Source: Ciceribacter ferrooxidans
GTDB lineage: Bacteria; Pseudomonadota; Alphaproteobacteria; Rhizobiales; Rhizobiaceae
Length of the DNA stretch: 64,000 nucleotides
Assembly: GCF_004137355.1 (NCBI RefSeq)
Contig: NZ_SDVB01000249.1
Coordinates: 39,029-103,028, forward strand
Direction of reading: 5' to 3'
Shown here: piece after piece, positions 8,559-17,120 of the stretch
Position numbering within the stretch: position 1 is the first letter of the stretch
How the letters are laid out: every line of letters starts with the position of its first letter
Program-made: the position numbers and the translations under genes
Notes under the pieces: generated by a model
What the model saw: only the letters and a program-made list of their open reading frames with translations
Databases searched by the model: none
Told to the model about the DNA's origin: nothing

Positions 8559-9533
8559 ATGCAGCGACTTCTCAGGCAGCTTTATTGCGCCGCCGTGGTG
8601 ACGGTCATCACCCAGCCCGCTTGGGCGAATGCGGTCTACGTGTCCAATGAAAAGGACAACACCGTGACCATCGTCGACTCCGGCACGATGGAACCGGTCA
8701 AGACGATCAATGTCGGGCAGCGTCCCCGGGGAATTACCGTCTCCCGCGATGGCAAGTTCCTCTACGTCTGCGCCAGCGACGACGACACCGTCGAGATCAT
8801 CGACACGACGACGCACGAGATCGTCGGCAGCCTGCCATCGGGTCCGGACCCGGAACTCTTCGTCCTGTCGCCTGATGGCAAGACGCTCTACGTCGCCAAT
8901 GAAGATGACAACCTCGTTACCGTCATCGACGTCGAGCAGAAGACCGTCCTTGCTGAAATCCCGGTCGGCGTGGAGCCCGAAGGGATGGGCATAAGCCCCG
9001 ACGGAAAAACCATGGTGAACACGTCCGAGACGACCAACATGGCCCACTTCATCGACACGGCGACCCACGAGATTGTTTCCAACGTGCTGGTCGACGCACG
9101 TCCGCGTTTCGCGGAGTTCAAGCCGGACGGCTCGGAGGTCTGGGTGAGCGCGGAGATCGGCGGAACGGTGTCGGTGATCGACAATGCCAGCCGTGAGGTC
9201 AAACACAAGATCAGCTTCGAGATCCAGGGATTGCGGTCCGAAGCCATCCAGCCCGTCGGCGTTCGCATCACCGCCGATGGCAAGAAGGCTTATGTTGCCC
9301 TCGGCCCCGCGAACCGTGTCGCGGTCGTCAACGCAGAAACCTACGAGGTGGAAAAATACGTCCTGGTCGGCCAGCGCGTCTGGCAGCTCGCGTTCACACC
9401 GGACGGCAAACACATCATCAGCACGAACGGACTTTCGAACGACATCACCTTCATCGACACGCAATCCGACGAGCCGGTCAAATCGGTGACGGTCGGCGCC
9501 CTGCCGTGGGGCGTGACGGTGGCACCAAACTGA
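8559..9533 (+). CDS. PQQ-dependent catabolism-associated beta-propeller (YVTN repeat) protein
   Basis: The 324-residue product has a signal peptide (cleavage after about residue 23, TQPAWA-N) and at least six repeats of the YVTN propeller type, for example NAVYVSNEKDNTVTIVDSGT, LYVCASDDDTVEIIDT and LYVANEDDNLVTVIDV. It is predicted to be a secreted seven-blade propeller. Such proteins accompany the PQQ-linked ABC system in methylotrophs and alcohol oxidisers, with unproven function. It starts 19 bases after the binding protein, and AAGAGGA precedes the ATG. Confidence 0.88.
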   Translation: MQRLLRQLYCAAVVTVITQPAWANAVYVSNEKDNTVTIVDSGTMEPVKTINVGQRPRGITVSRDGKFLYVCASDDDTVEIIDTTTHEIVGSLPSGPDPELFVLSPDGKTLYVANEDDNLVTVIDVEQKTVLAEIPVGVEPEGMGISPDGKTMVNTSETTNMAHFIDTATHEIVSNVLVDARPRFAEFKPDGSEVWVSAEIGGTVSVIDNASREVKHKISFEIQGLRSEAIQPVGVRITADGKKAYVALGPANRVAVVNAETYEVEKYVLVGQRVWQLAFTPDGKHIISTNGLSNDITFIDTQSDEPVKSVTVGALPWGVTVAPN

Positions 9534-9560
9534 CCTGTATCGAGAAAAACGGAGGAACGA

Positions 9561-10016
9561 ATGTCCAAGTTCAAGCTCGTCACCTGCGCAGCTATCATAG
9601 GCCTACTTTCAATCCAGCCTTACGCAGCAGCCCAGGAGGAAGACGACAACGACCAGCCGAAGGTCACACGCGCCAGCAAGAATCTGCCGGAATTGATCCT
9701 CGGCTCGAAGGAGGATGTCTACGCCGTCAACCAGAAGGACTTCGAACTCGTCGCCGGCCAGGGTTATCGCTGGAAAATCACGTCGGCGGCGGGCCTCGAA
9801 TACAAATTCGTAACGGATCTCTTCCGGAACGTCTGGATGAATCAGATCGTCATCGACGATCTCGAAGTACACATGAACGGTGCTCCGGCCTGGCTGGAAT
9901 TCGACGCAGAGGGGACGATCAACGTACAGTTCACGACCGTCAGGCCGGGAGAATACACCTGGTCCGTGCCCAATCTCGCCGAGAAGGGCATGAAGGGCAA
10001 GATCATCATCAAGTGA
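9561..10016 (+). CDS. Conserved periplasmic protein of the PQQ-ABC operon, unknown function
   Basis: A 151-residue protein with a clear signal peptide (KFKLVTCAAIIGLLSIQPYA, cut near AAA-QEED) and a beta-rich mature part: LPELILGSKEDVYAVNQKDF, YRWKITSAAG and FTTVRPGEYTWSVPN. The pattern suggests a small beta sandwich, possibly cupredoxin-like, but the Cys/His/Met copper ligands of true cupredoxins are not evident. Its place between the propeller and the ATPase suggests a role in the quinoprotein system. ACGGAGGAACGA gives a strong ribosome-binding site. Confidence 0.7.
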   Translation: MSKFKLVTCAAIIGLLSIQPYAAAQEEDDNDQPKVTRASKNLPELILGSKEDVYAVNQKDFELVAGQGYRWKITSAAGLEYKFVTDLFRNVWMNQIVIDDLEVHMNGAPAWLEFDAEGTINVQFTTVRPGEYTWSVPNLAEKGMKGKIIIK

Positions 10017-10042
10017 CTGCCCACTTTCCGTGCAACACAGGG

Positions 10043-10068
10043 GCGGGTGGCGGCGTACCATCACCCGC
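10043..10068 (+). other. Hairpin in the 5' leader of the ABC ATPase gene
   Basis: GCGGGTG at 10043-10049 pairs with CACCCGC at 10062-10068 across a 12-base loop, 17 bases before the ATPase start. It lies between two genes of one apparent operon, so it may stabilise or attenuate the message. Function is inferred only. Confidence 0.4.
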
Positions 10069-10085
10069 GGGAAGGGGAACCTCCA

Positions 10086-10895
10086 ATGATCAAAGCCGGA
10101 TTGCCCGAAGACGTAAACACGAAGCCGAGACAGGATGCGGCACTGCCTCCGCTGGAACTGAGTTCCGTCAGCTACAGCTACGGCAGCCGCAAGGTGCTTG
10201 ACGACGTCTCATTTTCGATCGAGGCCGGCCGGTTCGCGGTGCTGCTCGGTCTCAACGGTGCGGGCAAAACCACACTTTTCTCGCTGATCAGCCACCTGTT
10301 TTCACCGCAGACCGGCACGATCCGCATCTTCGGTCACGACATACGTCGCAAGGCCGGCAGTGCCCTTCGCCGCCTCGGCATCGTCTTCCAGGCACGCACT
10401 CTCGATCTCGATCTCACCGTCCAGCAGAACCTCGCCTATCACGCCTCTCTCCACGGGATCGGCTCGGGCGCGGCGCGGGACCGTATCCGGGAACTGCTCG
10501 CCTCGATCGACATGGAGGACCGGCTGCACGACAAGGCGCGCAGCCTCTCCGGAGGACAGATGCGGCGGGTGGAGATCGTCCGTGCACTGCTCCATCGTCC
10601 GTCGTTGCTGCTGCTGGACGAAGCGACCGTCGGGCTCGACATCAAGTCGAGGGCGGCGATCCTCGCCGATATCCGACAGCTCGTCGCGCAGGAAGGCATC
10701 AGTGTTCTCTGGGCGACTCACCTGATCGATGAAGTCAATCAGGCGGACCAGATCGTGGTTCTGGACGCCGGAAAGGTCGTCGCCGACGGCGCGGTAACCG
10801 AGGTGATCCAACAGACCGGATCCGCGACGCTGCATCAGGCGTTCTCCAGGCTCACCGGCATCGTCGACATTCGCGGAGGAGGGACACGGCCATGA
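10086..10895 (+). CDS. ABC transporter ATP-binding protein, PQQ-dependent alcohol dehydrogenase system
   Basis: A 269-residue ATPase with Walker A GLNGAGKT (residues 55-62), ABC signature LSGGQMRR, Walker B LLLLDEATVGLD and the H-loop WATHLID. The overall type is the daunorubicin/multidrug export family, and it pairs with the permease that follows. Its subtype accompanies quinoprotein dehydrogenase clusters; the substrate is unknown. ATG 10086 follows GGAAGGGGAA. The stop overlaps the permease ATG by 4 bases. Confidence 0.88.
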   Translation: MIKAGLPEDVNTKPRQDAALPPLELSSVSYSYGSRKVLDDVSFSIEAGRFAVLLGLNGAGKTTLFSLISHLFSPQTGTIRIFGHDIRRKAGSALRRLGIVFQARTLDLDLTVQQNLAYHASLHGIGSGAARDRIRELLASIDMEDRLHDKARSLSGGQMRRVEIVRALLHRPSLLLLDEATVGLDIKSRAAILADIRQLVAQEGISVLWATHLIDEVNQADQIVVLDAGKVVADGAVTEVIQQTGSATLHQAFSRLTGIVDIRGGGTRP

Positions 10896-11764
10896 CCGAT
10901 ATCACGGGACATGATGGAGCGATGTCGCACTGGGCACCGCGCGAGCGCTTCGGGCTTCTGCAATATCTCGTCTGCCTGAAGGGTATTCTGAAACGTGAGG
11001 GCCTGCGTTACCTGAACCAGCGGGAACGCTTCATCTCCTCGCTCGTGCGGCCCCTGCTTTGGTTGTTCATCTTCGCGGCCGGGTTTCGCCAGGTCCTCGG
11101 CGTCTCGATCATCCCGCCCTACAAGACCTATGTGCTATACGAAGTCTACATCACACCTGGCCTCTGCGGAATGATCCTGCTCTTCAGCGGCATGCAGTCT
11201 TCCCTGTCGATGGTCTACGACCGCGAGATGGGCAACATGCGGACCCTTCTCGTCAGCCCCTTCCCGCGTTGGTTCCTGCTGGTCTCGAAGCTTCTTGCCG
11301 GCGTCGCGGTGTCGATCGTGCAGGTCTATGTCTTCCTTGCCATCGCCTGGTTCTGGGATGTGAAAGCACCTGTCGTGGGCTACCTTCTGGTGCTGCCGGC
11401 GCTGTTCCTGTCGGGCCTGATGCTGGGTGCTCTCGGAATGCTCCTGTCTTCCCTGATCCGACAGCTCGAAAACTTCGCCGGGATCATGAATTTCGTGATC
11501 TTCCCGATGTATTTCGCATCCTCCGCGCTCTATCCGCTGTGGCGCGTACAGGAAGCATCTCCCCTGCTCCATCGGATCTGCCTGGTGAACCCGTTCACCT
11601 ATGCCGTCGAACTGGTGCGCTTCGCCTTCTACGGCCAGGTTGAATGGACATCCATTCTGGTGGTCACCGCCTTCACGTTTCTGTTCCTGGCAGGCGCCAT
11701 TCTCGCCTACAATCCGAGCCTGGGCCTCACGACCCGCAAGCAAGACACGGGAGGAAACACATGA
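10892..11764 (+). CDS. ABC-2 type permease, PQQ-dependent alcohol dehydrogenase system
   Basis: A 290-residue inner-membrane protein with about six hydrophobic segments (for example LVRPLLWLFIFAAGF, ILLFSGMQSSLSMVYDRE, YLLVLPALFLSGLMLGALGM). The YDREMGNMRTLLVSP segment is the typical ABC-2 exporter loop. It forms the membrane part of the exporter with the preceding ATPase. ATGA overlaps couple it to both neighbours. Confidence 0.87.
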   Translation: MTDITGHDGAMSHWAPRERFGLLQYLVCLKGILKREGLRYLNQRERFISSLVRPLLWLFIFAAGFRQVLGVSIIPPYKTYVLYEVYITPGLCGMILLFSGMQSSLSMVYDREMGNMRTLLVSPFPRWFLLVSKLLAGVAVSIVQVYVFLAIAWFWDVKAPVVGYLLVLPALFLSGLMLGALGMLLSSLIRQLENFAGIMNFVIFPMYFASSALYPLWRVQEASPLLHRICLVNPFTYAVELVRFAFYGQVEWTSILVVTAFTFLFLAGAILAYNPSLGLTTRKQDTGGNT

Positions 11765-12384
11765 GGAAGTCGATCATTGTCTTGGTCGCTGCCGGCATCA
11801 GCATGTTGCCGGACCTCGCGGTGGCCGCCGGCAACAACGATCCGGACTGGCCCTGTATTCAGCGCAAAGTCCCGGAACTCTCCGTCGCGCAAGTATGGAG
11901 CGGCGACGCGCTTCCCGAAACAGCCAAGGAATGGAACAAGGATGCGGCCGTCACGCAGCTCGTCGACGAACTCGCAGCGCGACGTACTTCGATGGATGCA
12001 GCACAAAAGCAACTCGAGGCATTCGTGACAACGCTGCCCGCCGACCAGGCCGGCGAGAAGCTTGCGCAGGTCTTTCAGGGCCTGTTCGAAAAGCTCAACC
12101 GGGAACGGGAGCAGGTCATCTCCGGTATCGCCCGCTATGCCGGCAAACAACGGCAAATGGCGGCCGATCTCCGCAAGAAGGCATCGGATATCGACAAGCT
12201 GAGGCGCGATACGAATGCCGACCCGACCGAGCTCGAGAAACAGGGCGACCAGTTGAAGTGGGAAACACGTGTCTTCGAAGAGCGCGTTCAATCGCTGAGC
12301 TACGTTTGCGAGGTGCCCACGATCATCGAACAGAGACTCTACGGCCTGTCAAAACTCATCGGCCAACTCATGCCGAAGAGCTGA
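11761..12384 (+). CDS. Conserved periplasmic coiled-coil protein of the PQQ-ABC operon, unknown function
   Basis: A 207-residue protein with a signal peptide (KSIIVLVAAGISMLPDLAVA) and a helical, charged mature part (FEKLNREREQVISGIARYAG, KQRQMAADLRKKASDIDKLR) predicted to form coiled coils. Two cysteines (PCIQRKVPE near the N-terminus and SYVCEVP near the C-terminus) could form a disulfide. The ATG overlaps the permease stop (ATGA). Its 3' end overlaps the convergent pqqE by 36 bases. No enzymatic motif was recognised. Confidence 0.7.
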   Translation: MRKSIIVLVAAGISMLPDLAVAAGNNDPDWPCIQRKVPELSVAQVWSGDALPETAKEWNKDAAVTQLVDELAARRTSMDAAQKQLEAFVTTLPADQAGEKLAQVFQGLFEKLNREREQVISGIARYAGKQRQMAADLRKKASDIDKLRRDTNADPTELEKQGDQLKWETRVFEERVQSLSYVCEVPTIIEQRLYGLSKLIGQLMPKS

Positions 12385-13476
12385 CGGAGTGACGCGTCCG
12401 ATGCGCCTGTACTGGAAACTCTGTACAGCTGCGTTTCTCTTCTCTGCCAGTTCCGCCATGCGGTGATGGAATGGCGACTTGATGCAGGCAGGATCGGTGG
12501 CGGCTGCGTCTCCGGCAATCGCCAGAGCCTGGCAGCGACAGCCGCCCCAGTCGATTTCCTGACGGTCGCAAGTGCGGCAGGGCTCGGGCATCCAGGTGGT
12601 GCCACGGAAGGCATTGAACGCATCGGACCGATACCAGATATCCGTAAGAGTGCGCTGACCGAACCTGTCGAACGTCAAAGAGGGAATGGTGGCCGCAGCG
12701 TGGCACGGCAGCACCGTCCCGTCGGGGGAGACGACAAGGGCATCCCTCGCCCAGCCGCCCATGCACGGCTTCGGATAGACGGCGAAATAATCCGGCGTCA
12801 CGAAGTCGATCGCCATAATCCCGTGCAGCCGCTCCTGGGCCGCCTCGACGATCTCGACCTGCCGTTCGACATCCGCCCTGTCGGGCATCAGTGAGTTGCG
12901 GTTGAGAAGCGCCCAACCTGCATACTGGACGTTAGCGATTTCTAGCCGCTCCGCCCCGAGCGACAGGGCGAGTTCGATGAAGGCGGGCACTTCGTGCATG
13001 TTGTGCCGATGAATGGGCGCATTGATTGTAAGTGGGAGGCTGGCGGACCGCACCTGGCGAGCGGTCTCGAGCTTTTTGTCCTGCGCGCCCTTGTGATTGC
13101 CGATCAGCTCGGTTGTCGCAGCATTGACGCCCTGGAAACTCAGCTGAACATGGTCGAGGCCGGCATCTGCCAGTGTCTGGATGCGCCCTTCCGGTATGCC
13201 GACGCCGGCGGTGATGAGGTTGGAATACACCCCACGACGAGCGAGGCAGGCAACCAACTTTTCGAGATCGGGGCGAAGCGTCGGCTCGCCACCGGAAAGG
13301 TGAACCTGCAGGACCCCGAGATCGGCGGCCTCTTCGAAGAGCGACAACCAGCTTTCCGTCGAGAGCTCCCGATCGGCCTTCAATAGCTCCAGCGGGTTCG
13401 AGCAATAGACGCATTGCAGCGGACAGCGATGCGTGAGTTCGGCGAGCATGCCAAGCGGTGGAAGAATCTCGCTCAT
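12349..13476 (-). CDS. pqqE: PqqA peptide cyclase PqqE (radical SAM)
   Basis: PqqE forms the Glu-Tyr carbon bond in PqqA, the first committed step of PQQ synthesis. The 375-residue product shows the radical SAM motif C18-x3-C22-x2-C25 (THRCPLQCVYCSN), the LSGGEPTLRPDLE motif, and a SPASM-type auxiliary cluster region (PEPCRTCDRQEI followed by DWGGCRCQ). ATG 13476 starts at the position normal for PqqE and overlaps the pqqD stop by 4 bases. Its 3' end overlaps the convergent periplasmic-protein gene by 36 bases. Confidence 0.96.
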   Translation of the reverse strand: MSEILPPLGMLAELTHRCPLQCVYCSNPLELLKADRELSTESWLSLFEEAADLGVLQVHLSGGEPTLRPDLEKLVACLARRGVYSNLITAGVGIPEGRIQTLADAGLDHVQLSFQGVNAATTELIGNHKGAQDKKLETARQVRSASLPLTINAPIHRHNMHEVPAFIELALSLGAERLEIANVQYAGWALLNRNSLMPDRADVERQVEIVEAAQERLHGIMAIDFVTPDYFAVYPKPCMGGWARDALVVSPDGTVLPCHAAATIPSLTFDRFGQRTLTDIWYRSDAFNAFRGTTWMPEPCRTCDRQEIDWGGCRCQALAIAGDAAATDPACIKSPFHHRMAELAEKRNAAVQSFQYRRIGRVTPSALRHELADEF

Positions 13477-13769
13477 AACGCCACCACCAGCCTGTCCGCC
13501 CACTCCTGGAGAAAGTCTTCGACATCCTCGGCGATCTCCTCGGCCGGGGTCTCGTACTGCACAGCCAATCGGTCTACGACTTCGCGGACAGATCGCTGTC
13601 CGTCGCACAGCCGCAGGATCTCGAGACTGATCTCGTTCGGCCAATAGACCCGCTCCGGCGCCAGCAGCGCCCAGGCATCCCGGACGGGGTCGAATTGCAG
13701 CCGGCAGGACCGCTTCAGCATCGGCCTGGATGACGGTGAAAGAACGGCACGTTCCCTCACGAGGGTCAT
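13473..13769 (-). CDS. pqqD: PqqA-binding chaperone PqqD
   Basis: A 98-residue PqqD: SSRPMLKRSCRLQFDPVRDAW followed by ERVYWPNEISLEIL and the LCDGQRSVREVVDRLAVQY helix-rich C-terminal half. It presents PqqA to PqqE. The ATG at 13769 overlaps the pqqC stop as TAATG, and its stop overlaps pqqE, so translation of the three is coupled. A longer in-frame ORF upstream is not used because family members start here. Confidence 0.94.
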   Translation of the reverse strand: MTLVRERAVLSPSSRPMLKRSCRLQFDPVRDAWALLAPERVYWPNEISLEILRLCDGQRSVREVVDRLAVQYETPAEEIAEDVEDFLQEWADRLVVAL

Positions 13770-14524
13770 TACGCCGCCCCCGGATCGAAGGCGCCGGGCG
13801 GAATGTGCCCGTCCTCGCCATAGGCGTGTTCGAGCGCGTCCAGCATCGACCAAAGAAGATCGCATTTGAAAACGAGCGCGTCGATGACCGCCTGCTGCTT
13901 CCGGGGACTGTCGGCGTACTTCAGCACATAAGCCAGCGCGAACTCCGCATCTCTCGATGCCTGCACGGGGCGCGGCTTGAAGTAGGCGAGGATATCCTCG
14001 GTTACATAGTCGTATTTGGCGAGCATGGCCGGCACGCGTTCACCGATGATGACCGGTGAGAACAGCTCGGTCAGCGAGGAGGCGACCGCTTCCAGAAGAC
14101 TGCGTTCGGTGCAGAACGAGAGATAGGCTCCGACCGCGAAACGGGTCGCCGGAAGCGCCAGACGTTCGCTCTTGACCATGGCTTCGTCGAGGCCGAGGCC
14201 TGTCGCAAGCTTCACCCAGCGGGCTATGCCGCCATCCCAGCCGTTGGTGCCGTCATGATCTTCGATACGTTTGCGCCATTCGGCACGGAAGCCCGGATCC
14301 TCCGCCCGTGCCAGAATCATCGCGTCCTTCCGCGGAATGATCGCCTGATAGCAATAGCGGTTCAGGGCCCAAGCTTGGAGCTGCACCCTGCTCAGCGCGC
14401 CGGATACCATCTTGTGATGCAGCGGATGGCGATTGTGATAGCGCGCCGCCCCCACCTCCCGCAGGAGCGCTTCGAGCGCGGCCGGCGTCAATCCATTCTT
14501 CGCAGCACTGGAAAATCTGGTCAT
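13769..14524 (-). CDS. pqqC: Pyrroloquinoline-quinone synthase PqqC
   Basis: PqqC performs the final ring closure and oxidation to PQQ. The 251-residue product matches the family throughout: RYHNRHPLHHKMVSGALSR, LNRYCYQAIIPRKDAMILAR, RIEDHDGTNGWDGGIARW and the TEDILAYFKPRPVQASRD segment. It overlaps pqqB by 4 bases and pqqD by 3 bases in the minus-strand pqq series. Confidence 0.97.
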   Translation of the reverse strand: MTRFSSAAKNGLTPAALEALLREVGAARYHNRHPLHHKMVSGALSRVQLQAWALNRYCYQAIIPRKDAMILARAEDPGFRAEWRKRIEDHDGTNGWDGGIARWVKLATGLGLDEAMVKSERLALPATRFAVGAYLSFCTERSLLEAVASSLTELFSPVIIGERVPAMLAKYDYVTEDILAYFKPRPVQASRDAEFALAYVLKYADSPRKQQAVIDALVFKCDLLWSMLDALEHAYGEDGHIPPGAFDPGAA

Positions 14525-15459
14525 AGTTTGATCTCCATCCCGTCATGACCGATCTCCCAGCCGTTCGCACGGACACCGTGGTGTTCGGGCGAGCCCTCAT
14601 CGAGGATCGGATTTGTATTGTTGATATGAACGTAGACGCGCCGGCCGACCGGCACGTCGGCGAGCAGCACCATCGAACCCTGCGGCCCCGATATCTGCAG
14701 ATGTCCCATGCGTTTGCCGGTCTTGGAGCCCACCCCGGCTGCAGGCATCTCGTCATCGGTGAAAACGGTACCGTCGAAGAGCAGGCAGGCAGCACCGGAC
14801 AGGCGCGCCTTGAGACTCTCGTCGACCGCAGCGCAACCGGGAATGTAGAATGCCGAAGACCCTACATCCGGCTCGAAGATCCGCAAGCCCACGGTATCAC
14901 CCTCTTCGGTGCCGAAGCCGTCGGCGGCGCGATCGGCATCCTCGAGGAAAAGGGCTATCTTGCCGGGAACAGAAAACGTCTCGACCAGGATGCCGGTCGG
15001 TTGACCGTCGCTGTCGGCAATCGGGATCACGCCCCCAAGGGGCAGGAGACGCCGCTCCACGTAATGCGGATCGAGCACATTGAAGATCGTATTTTGCTCG
15101 AGGACCTTGAGGACGCGATCGGTCGCGTAGATTACGAAGCGCTCACGCTCCCTGAGGCTCAGCAGGCCGGCGATATGGTCGACGTCCGCATTCGTCAGCA
15201 CGACGGCACGAATGGGTGTCCCGCGAAGCTTGCCGTCTCGCGGCGGCTGCAGTTCCGGCGTGACGGCGATCTGGGAACGGATGTCCGGCGAGGCGTTGAA
15301 CAGCACCCAGTCCCGACCGTTCGCGCATGCTGCAAGGCTCGATTGGGTCCGCGGGCGGAATCCCTGTTCACCGCTGCGGACCGACCTGCTCAGCCGATAA
15401 TTGCAGTTCCACTGCGGAAACCCTCCGCCCGCGGCGGATCCCAGGACTTTCAACAACAT
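14521..15459 (-). CDS. pqqB: PQQ biosynthesis protein PqqB (metallo-beta-lactamase fold)
   Basis: A 312-residue PqqB, a cytoplasmic metallohydrolase-fold oxidase acting on a PQQ precursor. It starts LLKVLGSAAGGGFPQWNC, has VVLTNADVDHIAGLLSLRE as the metal-binding region and ends VYVHINNTNPILDEGSPEH. ATG 15459 matches the family start; the upstream extension of the frame is not used. It follows pqqA after about 70 bases. Confidence 0.96.
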   Translation of the reverse strand: MLLKVLGSAAGGGFPQWNCNYRLSRSVRSGEQGFRPRTQSSLAACANGRDWVLFNASPDIRSQIAVTPELQPPRDGKLRGTPIRAVVLTNADVDHIAGLLSLRERERFVIYATDRVLKVLEQNTIFNVLDPHYVERRLLPLGGVIPIADSDGQPTGILVETFSVPGKIALFLEDADRAADGFGTEEGDTVGLRIFEPDVGSSAFYIPGCAAVDESLKARLSGAACLLFDGTVFTDDEMPAAGVGSKTGKRMGHLQISGPQGSMVLLADVPVGRRVYVHINNTNPILDEGSPEHHGVRANGWEIGHDGMEIKL

Positions 15460-15530
15460 CCGACAGATCGTCCTCCAGCAATGCATCGAAGGAGCCGCCC
15501 CGCCCGACACGGACGGGGCGGCCAAGTGTC

Positions 15531-15620
15531 TTACTTCTTCAGCTGTGCCGGGAAGTACCGCGACATTTCCATGCCCGCGGCGACAGTGCACATGGTCGGC
15601 TTCGTCCAGGTCTTCTTCAT
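15531..15620 (-). CDS. pqqA: PQQ precursor peptide PqqA
   Basis: A 29-residue ribosomally made precursor. Glu18 and Tyr22, in the segment GMEMSRYFP, have the required E-x3-Y spacing for cross-linking by PqqE. The peptide ends QLKK. GGAGGA precedes the ATG at 15620. It lies directly upstream of pqqB on the same strand, as usual, and is separated from the CxxxCW gene by about 53 bases. Confidence 0.95.
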   Translation of the reverse strand: MKKTWTKPTMCTVAAGMEMSRYFPAQLKK

Positions 15621-15673
15621 CAACTCCTCCTTCTCTTTAGGACCGAAAATGGTCTTGCTGGGCATCATACGCC

Positions 15674-16237
15674 TCATCGGCGTAAGATCTCGGGTTGCAG
15701 GGGAACCGCTTTTTCGACCGGCTGCCCGGCGGCGGTCCATCCGTCCGTTCCGTGCGGATACCAGAGAACCTGCTGGTATCCCCATTCAACTGCGCGCCTT
15801 GCGGCGTTCCAGGACATCCAACACTTTTCCTGGCAATAAAAGAGCAGAGCCTTCTCGTGGCTGCCGCTGGTGAGCTTTTCCAGGTTGGCGCGAAAAAACG
15901 CTTCCATCTCCTCGTTGAGCACGCCGTAACCGACATTTGCGAGCCACACACTGCCGGGAATGCCCTCCCTTATCTTGTCCTTCCAGACCGTCCCCGCCGG
16001 AAGCTCCGGCGGCTTCGGCGTGTAGGGCAGAACGTCGATGAAGACGGCCGCATGCTCCTTCCAAAGCTTGACGACCTCCGGCGTGTCGACGACCCGCGCA
16101 CCCTTCAGAGTATCCGGCACCTCGGCACGGTAGTTCTCCGTCCTGTATTCCGACGGCTCCGGCACCGGCCCTGCGACGGCGTCCATCGCCGGCAGGAGGA
16201 CCGTCGCTGCGGCCAGTACAAGTTCGGGCATTCGCAT
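15674..16237 (-). CDS. PQQ-dependent catabolism-associated CxxxCW protein (rhodanese-like)
   Basis: A 187-residue periplasmic protein with a signal peptide (PELVLAAATVLLPAMDAVAG) and a rhodanese-like fold: VVDTPEVVKLWKEHAAVFIDV early and LLFYCQEKCWMSWNAARRA late. The C-QEK-CW element is the family hallmark. Such proteins occur with quinoprotein dehydrogenase clusters and may handle thiols or metal during maturation; the role is unproven. It sits between xoxJ and pqqA on the minus strand. Confidence 0.88.
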   Translation of the reverse strand: MRMPELVLAAATVLLPAMDAVAGPVPEPSEYRTENYRAEVPDTLKGARVVDTPEVVKLWKEHAAVFIDVLPYTPKPPELPAGTVWKDKIREGIPGSVWLANVGYGVLNEEMEAFFRANLEKLTSGSHEKALLFYCQEKCWMSWNAARRAVEWGYQQVLWYPHGTDGWTAAGQPVEKAVPLQPEILRR

Positions 16238-16267
16238 GGCCGTCGCGTGCTCCTCCCCGTGTCCGGA

Positions 16268-17119
16268 CTACTCGGTAATCGGACGACTGTTCTCGTCCAC
16301 CAGCGGAACGTTGTAGCCCAGCAGGATTCGGTTGATCTCCTTCTGATTTTCTCGAATGACCTTGTTCAAGGTCCGCTTCCACTCCTGGTCCGAAGGCCGA
16401 ACGCCCATGGTGATGCGATAGGACATGTGATCCGGCTTTTCCTTCAGAAGAGGCACGACGACGAGGTCGCTACCGACCTGCTTCGCGTAGTAGCCGGCCA
16501 TAGGGCCCCAAAGGACCGCAACCTCGATCTTCCCGGCCTCCATTTCCTTGAGCATCACCTCCGCCATCGATGGCGCAAAGCGCGTATCGACCATCAGCGG
16601 GTAAGGCTTGACCGTCCGCATCAACCCCAGGCGGGCGAGCGTCGCCGCCGGCGGCGTGCCGGCGACAACCCCGATCTTCTTGCCTGCCAGGCGCTGGTCC
16701 GAAAGGGAGTCGATGCCGTCCAGCCCGTCGCCCTTGCGATGCACGATCACATAAGTCGACTTGTAATAGGCATTGGTGTTCTGCACGAGCTCATCGCCTT
16801 GCGCGTATCCTATGACGACGTCGCAGAGATTGGCGCGCAGCGTGTTGCGAACGAAGCCCGTCGCCATCGGATACCAGGTATAGGCGACGGATTTCCGGCC
16901 GGTCTTTGCCGCGACGAGTTCCGCCAACTTGTTTTCGAAGCCGCCGCCGCTTTCATCGCTGAAGGGCATGTTCGACGGATCGGCGCAGACACGCAGCACG
17001 TCGGGATCGACCAATTCTCCCGCCGCGCCGAGCCCGGCGCCCTGGGCGAAGCCCGACGCCGGCAACGCCAGTATTACCAGTGCAGCGACAATACTCGAAC
17101 GAAAGACGCCTCTTGCCAT
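16268..17119 (-). CDS. xoxJ: XoxJ, periplasmic solute-binding-like protein of the XoxF system
   Basis: A 283-residue protein with a signal peptide (SSIVAALVILALPASGFAQG) and a type II periplasmic-binding fold typical of MxaJ/XoxJ: LRVCADPSNMPFSDESGGGF, ANLCDVVIGYAQGDE and GKKIGVVAGTPPAATL. XoxJ is thought to assist activation or maturation of XoxF rather than transport. It starts 1 base after the xoxG stop, giving the conserved xoxF-xoxG-xoxJ order. Confidence 0.92.
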   Translation of the reverse strand: MARGVFRSSIVAALVILALPASGFAQGAGLGAAGELVDPDVLRVCADPSNMPFSDESGGGFENKLAELVAAKTGRKSVAYTWYPMATGFVRNTLRANLCDVVIGYAQGDELVQNTNAYYKSTYVIVHRKGDGLDGIDSLSDQRLAGKKIGVVAGTPPAATLARLGLMRTVKPYPLMVDTRFAPSMAEVMLKEMEAGKIEVAVLWGPMAGYYAKQVGSDLVVVPLLKEKPDHMSYRITMGVRPSDQEWKRTLNKVIRENQKEINRILLGYNVPLVDENSRPITE

Positions 17120-17120
17120 C

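Noticed and set aside
9561-10016. Copper-binding cupredoxin assignment for the 151-residue protein
   Set aside because: The Cys, His and Met ligands expected for a type 1 copper site are not evident in the mature sequence.
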